This document shows, piece after piece, positions 12,809 through 17,996 of a stretch of 17,996 nucleotides of DNA. A model generated the notes under the pieces. It made no database searches. It saw only the letters and a program-made list of their open reading frames with translations, and was not told the DNA's origin. The position numbers and the translations under genes are program-made. The stretch comes from CAZELM01 sp964512995 (lineage in GTDB: Bacteria > CSSED10-310). Where the stretch lies: contig CAZELM010000067.1 in the NCBI GenBank assembly GCA_964512995.1, forward strand, positions 1 through 17,996, given 5' to 3'. The stretch's first letter is position 1; the number at the start of each line of letters is the position of its first letter.

Positions 12809-15019
12809 ATGCCGGATTATATCAAGATGGCCCGAACAATGGAAAAGCAGCAGGCGTATCGGGATGCTGCGGAATTTTATATGCTGGCGGGAGAATATGC
12901 GCAGGCGATCCCGATCTGGCACCACTTGAACGATCTTCAGCGGGTAGCGGAATGCTATGAATGCATGGGGGAAATCAAGGAAGCCGTCGAATATTACACC
13001 CGGATCGAAGACTACGACCATGCCGCGGAATTATTGCGGGAGTCTGGGGATCTGTTTCACGCTGCACTGATGTTCAAACGAGGCAAACGATTTCGGGAAG
13101 CTGCATCGATGTTCGAATCCAGCGGCGTGATCTCGGAGTCGGCTCACATGCTGGAACTGGAGCAAGAATTTCAACTGGCCGGTGAATTGTATCTGAAAGC
13201 CCACATGTATCAAAGCGCAGCGCTGTGTTTTGAAAGAGCCGGAGAAAAGCTTCTCAGCGAGAATGGAGGCGTTCCCCACGAGACCATCGACTACCGGAAT
13301 TTTCTGTATCGGGCAATCGATGCATGGAAAAAAGTGCCGGATCTCCGGAATGCAGCAACACTCCTGGGAAGACTGGCGGACTGGCGGGAATCGGGATTCC
13401 TGTATGAGCAGTGCAACGAACCTGAACGGGCGGTTCATGCTTATCTGCAGGCCAATGAGATGGACTCTGCGATCCGCCTGCTGGCCCGGACTCCGGACAA
13501 CACCAGTCTCGCACCGATGATCATGCAACATGCAGTGAAACTCGGGCACCTTTCCACCGCAGCCACGATAGCCAAACAGATGGGCTGGTACGATCAGGCG
13601 GCCCGCTATTTCAAAGAAACCGGCAATTTCCGGGAAGCGGCGGTGCTGTTTGAAAAAACAGGCGATTACGCGATGGCCGCAGACATGTATTCCCGGATCG
13701 GGAACACCGAAAAAGCAGCGGAAATGTACGAATCGGCGGGGGATTCCGAATCCGCAGCCCGGCTATACATCCAGTTGGGTGTCGAAGTGAAGGCGCTGAA
13801 GGTTCTGGCTCGGAACCACCAATATCTGAAAGCGGGGCAACTCTGTCTGGTGCACCACAAATACAGCGCAGCCATCCGATTACTGGACCGTATCCCCCAG
13901 GATCACCCTTCCTACTCCTATGCTCAGAAGTTGATCGGCATCGCCCGGTTGCGGAATGGGGATATCGAGAAAGCCCGGCCTATCCTCAATCCGATACTCC
14001 GGAAACCCATCTCCCAGTTCACAATCGACGTGTATTACGAATACGCAAAAGCGCTTCTCGATGCCGAACAGATCGATGAATCCATGCGCATTTTGAAGGC
14101 GGTCGTTGATTTTGACATGCGATACCGGGACGCCCGGAAGCTTCTGAACTGGTGTGCAGCGCTCCAGGAAGAAATCGCTGCAGAAATCCTGGATGTCACC
14201 GTCGGGGAGTTGCCCATCGGTCTGGTAATCAACTCCCGATATAAGCTCCAGTCTCTATTGGGAAAAGGCAGCAACAGTGTTGTGTATCGCGCCAGAGATC
14301 GGGAGTTCCATCAGGATGTCGCGTTGAAAATACTCCGGCCCAAATACTCGTTCGATCCGGAATTTGTGGCGATGTTCCAGCGAGAGGTCACACTGGCGCA
14401 GAAATTGGCACACCCCAATATCATCCGGGTTTACCAATTGAGCCGCGGAGGCCGGTTATGGTTCGTTTCCATGGAATTGCTGACGGGTCAGGAACTGCGC
14501 ATGAAAATCTCTCAGGAAGGCGCATTACCGGTGTCCTTGATTCATCAGATCGCATGCCAGTTGTTGGCCGCACTGGAATACTCCCACCGGAACTTCATCT
14601 TTCATTGCGACATCAAACCCGGAAACATCTTCATCGATTCCCGGAATACCCCGATCCTGATGGATTTCGGTATCGCCTGGGCCAGCGATTTCCAGCATGA
14701 CGACAAGATCGTTTATGGAACGCCCGGATATGTCGCACCGGAACGCATCTTCGGCGAACCGGCATCTGCCTCAACGGACTTATATTCTCTGGGAGTCACG
14801 CTGTTCGAATCCATCACCGGTTCCATGTTGTACGAAGGCACGGATTTCGAAGCGATCCTCCGGGAACAAGTTTATGGATCAGTGCCAGCTCCCCGGGATC
14901 TCCGCCCGGAGATCCCCGAATGGATGAACGAAATGATACTCCGACTCATCGAACCGAACCCCGCACACCGCTACCCTTCCGCCGGGGATGTCCTGGCTGA
15001 AATTCCGGAACCCTATTGA
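12809..15019 (+). CDS. TPR-like repeat protein with C-terminal Ser/Thr protein kinase domain
   Basis: 736-aa cytoplasmic protein with no membrane segment. Residues ~1-460 are about twenty helical-hairpin repeats of roughly 20 residues with TPR-like spacing (AAEFYMLAGEYAQAIPIW, AAMFESSGVISESA, YSRIGNTEKAAEMYESAG). Residues ~470-736 are a Hanks-type kinase: glycine-rich loop LLGKGSNSVVY (485-489), Lys507 in VALKIL, catalytic loop HCDIKPGN (599-606) with Asp601, DFG at 619-621, APE at 643-645, and DLYSLGVTLFE. The catalytic loop has Cys where RD kinases have Arg, so activation-loop phosphorylation may not be needed. The domain order is reversed from the commoner bacterial type (kinase first, sensor or repeats after). 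The repeats probably bind partners or substrates. The stop overlaps the next gene's start, so the two are likely translated together. Confidence 0.95.
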   Translation: MPDYIKMARTMEKQQAYRDAAEFYMLAGEYAQAIPIWHHLNDLQRVAECYECMGEIKEAVEYYTRIEDYDHAAELLRESGDLFHAALMFKRGKRFREAASMFESSGVISESAHMLELEQEFQLAGELYLKAHMYQSAALCFERAGEKLLSENGGVPHETIDYRNFLYRAIDAWKKVPDLRNAATLLGRLADWRESGFLYEQCNEPERAVHAYLQANEMDSAIRLLARTPDNTSLAPMIMQHAVKLGHLSTAATIAKQMGWYDQAARYFKETGNFREAAVLFEKTGDYAMAADMYSRIGNTEKAAEMYESAGDSESAARLYIQLGVEVKALKVLARNHQYLKAGQLCLVHHKYSAAIRLLDRIPQDHPSYSYAQKLIGIARLRNGDIEKARPILNPILRKPISQFTIDVYYEYAKALLDAEQIDESMRILKAVVDFDMRYRDARKLLNWCAALQEEIAAEILDVTVGELPIGLVINSRYKLQSLLGKGSNSVVYRARDREFHQDVALKILRPKYSFDPEFVAMFQREVTLAQKLAHPNIIRVYQLSRGGRLWFVSMELLTGQELRMKISQEGALPVSLIHQIACQLLAALEYSHRNFIFHCDIKPGNIFIDSRNTPILMDFGIAWASDFQHDDKIVYGTPGYVAPERIFGEPASASTDLYSLGVTLFESITGSMLYEGTDFEAILREQVYGSVPAPRDLRPEIPEWMNEMILRLIEPNPAHRYPSAGDVLAEIPEPY

Positions 15020-17217
15020 ATCGATCTTACTCCCTGCTGATCATTGGATTCCTGGTGTGCCTGAGCGTCTGTCTGGTTTGGTACGCGGGTGAAGCGAATC
15101 AGGGAAACGGAATCGGATGGGCAAACCGGATCCAGTCCCTGTTCAACGGCTTCTGTGATGGCACTGCGGGTATGACGGATATCTGGGAGCCGCGGATTGG
15201 CGCATACCGGCTGAATTCGACCACCGTTATCTTTCCCGGTGATCCCGTCTCCCATGCAAGGCATCTCAGACGGGGATGGAGCCGGCCGGAACCGGAAGCG
15301 GCATGGACGCAGGACCGGATCGCCCGGTGTATTTTCGAAGTCAGTCAACCGGAGCCCCTGGTATGCCGGATCACGGCTCGATCGTTACCAGGTCTGACGC
15401 CTCCTCAGTCCCTGTCAATTCTGATCCAGGAGACAATCCTGCTGGAAACGGTATTGGGAGACACCCTTCAGACGATATCTTTCGAGATCCCCACTGACCG
15501 GCTGGTGTCAGGCTGGAACCTCATGAGCCTTGAGGTTTCGCGTCTCGACCGTCCGAGCGCACTGGGACTGGGATCGGACGGCCGGCTGCTGGGCGCGCTG
15601 ATCCGGGAGATCCGATTCATGCCGAAAACGAAATCTACCGAAATTACTGCACGTTCTTTGAGTGATGATGATCGGGAGCCGGACCGGATTCCACCAGGAT
15701 CATCGGTGATCATACCGGTTGCAGCTCCGGACGGTACGTGTGCCGCTCTGGAATTCATCAATCGGGAACCGGAACGGCCGACGGGTGTGGAGATCTGGTT
15801 TCAGCAGGACGGGACAGACGGGCGAGATGGTCTCAATCAGAAGCTCTGGTCCCGGACGATTACCCGACCGCGCCACTGGCGAAGGACGATCCACGCGCCC
15901 GTATCGGAACCGGGCATTCTGCGAATCATCAACCGGGGAGAATCGGATCTGGTGGTCCGGGGACGCATGTCCGTCCACAGTCAACCGGAATCTCCGGTAT
16001 CCGGATCGGGAACGGCATTCCGGAGCCATTGGATCGTCATGGTGATGGATGCGTGTGAAGCATCGTTTCTGGGGGGATACGGCGCACCGGATGCGGTTAC
16101 TCCGTTTCTGGACCGGCTGGCGGAGCGGGGGGTTCAATTTCGGCATGCGGTGGGGACGGCCTCCTATACGGTCACATCGGTCGCGGGCATGCTCACGGGA
16201 GAACTCCCCGGTGTCCACGGCGTCCGGGGAATCGGAGACATTCTGAACCGCACCGTGCCAACTCTCCCGGAGATATTATCCGAAACCGGCATGGATACAC
16301 TGGCGTTGAGTGCCATGCCGACCGTATCCAGGGATTGGGGGTTCGATCGCGGGTTCCGGGTGTTCCGGGAGGTGTTTGCGGAGACCGATCGGCCGGTGAT
16401 GGCCGGGATGATGGCGGATGCGGCAGCGCAACTGAGTGTCCGGCCAGACTTTCCGACATTCCTTTACGTGCATTTTCGGGAGCCCCATGCACCGTATCAT
16501 CCGGAAGCGCCGTTTGATCGGATATGGGGACAGACCGATGCGCGGTTCGGTGAGATTGCCTGGCTGAACGAACAGGATGCAGGGCATGGGGCTGTTCACG
16601 ACAAAGAGATCGATCAGGCGCGTAATCGATACAAAGGTCAGCTTGCATACGTGGATCGTGTGATTGAGCATATGTTTCGACGGATCCAGGAGCGGATTCC
16701 CGGACCGCTCGGATTGATCGTGTTATCTGACCATGGGGAAGCGTTCGGGCAACATCAGCGCTTTACACACAATGCGACGGTTTATTCGGAAATGCTGCAT
16801 GTTCCGTTTCTTGTTTATACCGGAAACCAGGGAGAGAAACAGATCCGGCGGGACCGGGTGAGCAATGCGCAGCTTGGTGAGATCATACGGAAACATCTGC
16901 AGGAGTGGACAGTTAAATCGGAACTCTGGCATCGGGCAGCGGGGAACGAGCATTATCCGACTGGTTTATACTTCCGGAACTGGCATTATGTGGATGGCGG
17001 GTATTATCCGATATCGGAGTTATATGAACTGGATCGTGATCCAGGAGAGACGATGGATATGGCGACATCCATGCCGGCCATGACGCTCTTTTTGCGAGGC
17101 CGATGGCTGGCGAATCAGGATGGCGGAACAGTGGCAGAGGGAATGAAACCGGAAACGAATCCAGCGGAATCGAATCATCTGACGGACCGGTTGCGATCGC
17201 TGGGATATCTGCAATAG
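15016..17217 (+). CDS. membrane-anchored sulfatase / alkaline phosphatase superfamily protein with Thr nucleophile
   Basis: 733-aa protein. An N-terminal hydrophobic segment (SLLIIGFLVCLSVCLVWYAG, about 6-25) should anchor or export it. Residues ~50-330 are a beta-rich region of unknown type. The sulfatase-fold domain spans ~335-640: Asp345 (VMVMDACEASF), Thr385 in SYTVTSVAGMLTG at the nucleophile position, Asp572-His573 in LSDHGEAFGQH, and an ending typical of the family (SELYELDRDPGET, LRSLGYLQ). True sulfatases have a Cys or Ser converted to formylglycine inside CxPSR. Here Thr fills that place, as in LTA synthase and phosphoethanolamine transferases, so phosphoryl transfer or hydrolysis is more likely than sulfate-ester cleavage. 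The TTG start at 15016 overlaps the kinase stop (TTGA); no other start precedes the signal segment. Substrate unknown. Confidence 0.9.
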   Translation: MNRSYSLLIIGFLVCLSVCLVWYAGEANQGNGIGWANRIQSLFNGFCDGTAGMTDIWEPRIGAYRLNSTTVIFPGDPVSHARHLRRGWSRPEPEAAWTQDRIARCIFEVSQPEPLVCRITARSLPGLTPPQSLSILIQETILLETVLGDTLQTISFEIPTDRLVSGWNLMSLEVSRLDRPSALGLGSDGRLLGALIREIRFMPKTKSTEITARSLSDDDREPDRIPPGSSVIIPVAAPDGTCAALEFINREPERPTGVEIWFQQDGTDGRDGLNQKLWSRTITRPRHWRRTIHAPVSEPGILRIINRGESDLVVRGRMSVHSQPESPVSGSGTAFRSHWIVMVMDACEASFLGGYGAPDAVTPFLDRLAERGVQFRHAVGTASYTVTSVAGMLTGELPGVHGVRGIGDILNRTVPTLPEILSETGMDTLALSAMPTVSRDWGFDRGFRVFREVFAETDRPVMAGMMADAAAQLSVRPDFPTFLYVHFREPHAPYHPEAPFDRIWGQTDARFGEIAWLNEQDAGHGAVHDKEIDQARNRYKGQLAYVDRVIEHMFRRIQERIPGPLGLIVLSDHGEAFGQHQRFTHNATVYSEMLHVPFLVYTGNQGEKQIRRDRVSNAQLGEIIRKHLQEWTVKSELWHRAAGNEHYPTGLYFRNWHYVDGGYYPISELYELDRDPGETMDMATSMPAMTLFLRGRWLANQDGGTVAEGMKPETNPAESNHLTDRLRSLGYLQ

Positions 17218-17652
17218 GGCTTTTACCTCACCCCCAATCCCTCTCCATAAATGGCGAGGGGCACATATGCATTTTCCTTCTTCACACTCTCCCTGCGCAG
17301 CGACCGGGAGAGGGTCGTCGGCGTACATGTCTGGTCAGACAATGATCTGGCCGGCGGGTGAGGGTGTCATGCCGATGCCATCGCGCCACGACTGCCAGAT
17401 CTATTGATCATCACAGCCGGCGGGGTGAGGGAATCGTGCCGGAAATCCAGAGCGCGGTTATTGGCTGCCCTCATCCTCAATCCTTCCCCGGGGGGAGACG
17501 GAGGTATGGGAAGGAGTGAATTGTCTGTCTGTTTATTGATTCAACTTGGCATCTATCTTGCTGATATTTTTTCAGCGACCCAATGACTCCGCCCAGTGGG
17601 TATTCCCAAACACGGATATCCCAGGGGTTCAGGGGACGAGTTACCATTCAGA
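17218..17652. other. intergenic region with repeat block B
   Basis: About 435 bases after the sulfatase-like gene. The first 300 are repeat modules (described separately); the remainder (17515-17652) holds nothing I can recognise apart from a T-run (GATATTTTTTC, about 17563-17573). No credible gene is present, and no classical terminator follows the stop at 17217, although the first hairpin of the repeat block could serve as one. Confidence 0.6.
17226..17514 (+). repeat. modular dispersed palindromic repeat, block B
   Basis: Modules in order: a hairpin-like CCTCACCCCCAATCCCTCTCC with an imperfect partner GGCGAGGGG (17226-17262); module 2, a hairpin at 17277-17322 matching block A at 42 of 46 bases and sharing the GCGCAGCG loop; module 3, GGCCGGCGGGTGAGGG at 17349-17364 and GCCGGCGGGGTGAGGG at 17416-17431; and module 1 at 17468-17514 beginning CCCTCATCCTCAATCCTTCC. 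In block A module 1 comes first, here it comes last, so the modules are shuffled rather than copied as one unit. Confidence 0.8.
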
Positions 17653-17996
17653 ATGCCACTAAACGCAAAGAAAGGAAGTCGGTTTTTACATTTTTATGCC
17701 ATCATTAACGATCAGATCTGCTCTCTCACCGTGAGTGACCATACCATTCAACGCAGCGACCTTACTTTCATCATGAGCGACCATTACATCCAACGCAACG
17801 ACCATTACATCCAACGCAACGACCATTACATCCAACGCAGCGACCATTACATCCAACGCAGCGATCATTACATCCAACGCAGCGATCATTACATCCAACG
17901 CAACGATCATTACATCCAACGCAACGATCATTACATCCAATGCAACGATCATTACATCCAATGCAACGACCATTACATCCAACGCAACGATCATTA
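17653..17996 (+). CDS. possible partial repeat protein (open frame across the 21-bp array)
   Basis: From an ATG at 17653 the frame stays open to the window edge (114 codons or more). After a ~28-residue non-repetitive start it becomes heptapeptides DHYIQRN/S. Because 21 is divisible by three and the unit has no stop, open frames arise automatically, including a hydrophobic one on the minus strand (ALDVMIV heptads). No ribosome site precedes 17653. Unit differences cause N/S and R/C changes on this strand but V/I, V/A and silent changes on the minus strand, so neither strand clearly behaves as coding. Treat as a candidate only. Confidence 0.2.
   Translation, partial: MPLNAKKGSRFLHFYAIINDQICSLTVSDHTIQRSDLTFIMSDHYIQRNDHYIQRNDHYIQRSDHYIQRSDHYIQRSDHYIQRNDHYIQRNDHYIQCNDHYIQCNDHYIQRNDH
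17740..17996 (+). repeat. 21-bp tandem repeat array, truncated by the window edge
   Basis: Ten complete units of CATTACATCCAACGCAACGAC run from 17782 to 17991 with a partial unit at 17992-17996. Two degenerate units precede them (17740-17760 and 17761-17781), and weaker similarity may reach back to about 17719. Variation is confined to three positions: A/G at base 17, C/T at base 21 and C/T at base 13. Neighbouring units share variants (17824-17886 with AGC; 17929-17970 with ATGC), the pattern of recent duplication. The array continues to the right. It could be a minisatellite, part of a repeat protein, or a helically phased protein-binding array, since 21 bp is two turns of B-DNA. Confidence 0.95.

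Noticed and set aside
15700..16648. Overlapping minus- and plus-strand frames inside the sulfatase-like gene
   Set aside because: They are Arg- and Pro-rich frames of the kind produced by GC-rich CGG/CCG codons, with no start signals.
17686..17994. Minus-strand 102-codon hydrophobic repeat protein (ALDVMIV heptads)
   Set aside because: Open frames are automatic for a stop-free 21-bp unit; the start lies outside the window and there is no independent sign of coding, so it was not listed as a gene.

Overview
The window looks like chromosome from an uncultivated or poorly known bacterium, probably diderm and possibly anaerobic. The reasons are an Sec-exported, probably lipoprotein, member of the DUF2959 family, citrate-lyase-type genes, a phosphofructokinase with pyrophosphate-type specificity residues, a Ser/Thr kinase with a large repeat domain, and a membrane-anchored sulfatase-superfamily protein. 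I cannot assign a phylum from sequence alone. Most genes read as moderately GC-rich; the first ~1.65 kb is clearly AT-rich and has a different origin.

Layout. (1) Positions 1-1667 are the right end of an integrative element: a tyrosine integrase on the minus strand, its repeat-rich upstream region, and a 3' fragment of tRNA-Arg(ACG) at 1621-1667 that fits an attR. The rest of the element and the intact tRNA gene should lie to the left of the window. (2) Positions 1670-5760 hold a minus-strand operon: HD-domain hydrolase, a fused acyl-carrier/beta citrate lyase protein (CitD-CitE), and citrate lyase alpha (CitF). It has a sigma70-like promoter at 5730-5759 and an intrinsic terminator at 1976-2004. 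(3) A minus-strand secreted subtilisin-like protease covers 5772-7664. (4) A 550-bp intergenic region carries a modular dispersed repeat; related modules recur at 8950-8994 and 17226-17514. (5) A plus-strand block from 8214 to 12237 runs DUF2959 protein, phosphofructokinase, SEC-C zinc protein, PanD, SerS. (6) A small membrane-anchored protein (12234-12722, minus) converges on serS. (7) A plus-strand pair, TPR-type repeat protein with a C-terminal kinase and a sulfatase-like protein, overlaps through TTGA. (8) The window ends in a 21-bp tandem array that runs off the right edge.

How they work together: CitDE and CitF should form the two large parts of one lyase complex, but the accessory genes for the ligase and the prosthetic group (citC, citX, citG) are not nearby. 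An HD hydrolase takes the first place in the operon instead, which is the most interesting functional puzzle here. The pfk-panD-serS block is housekeeping. The kinase and sulfatase-like protein are probably co-translated and may link signalling to envelope or exopolysaccharide modification; that is inference only.
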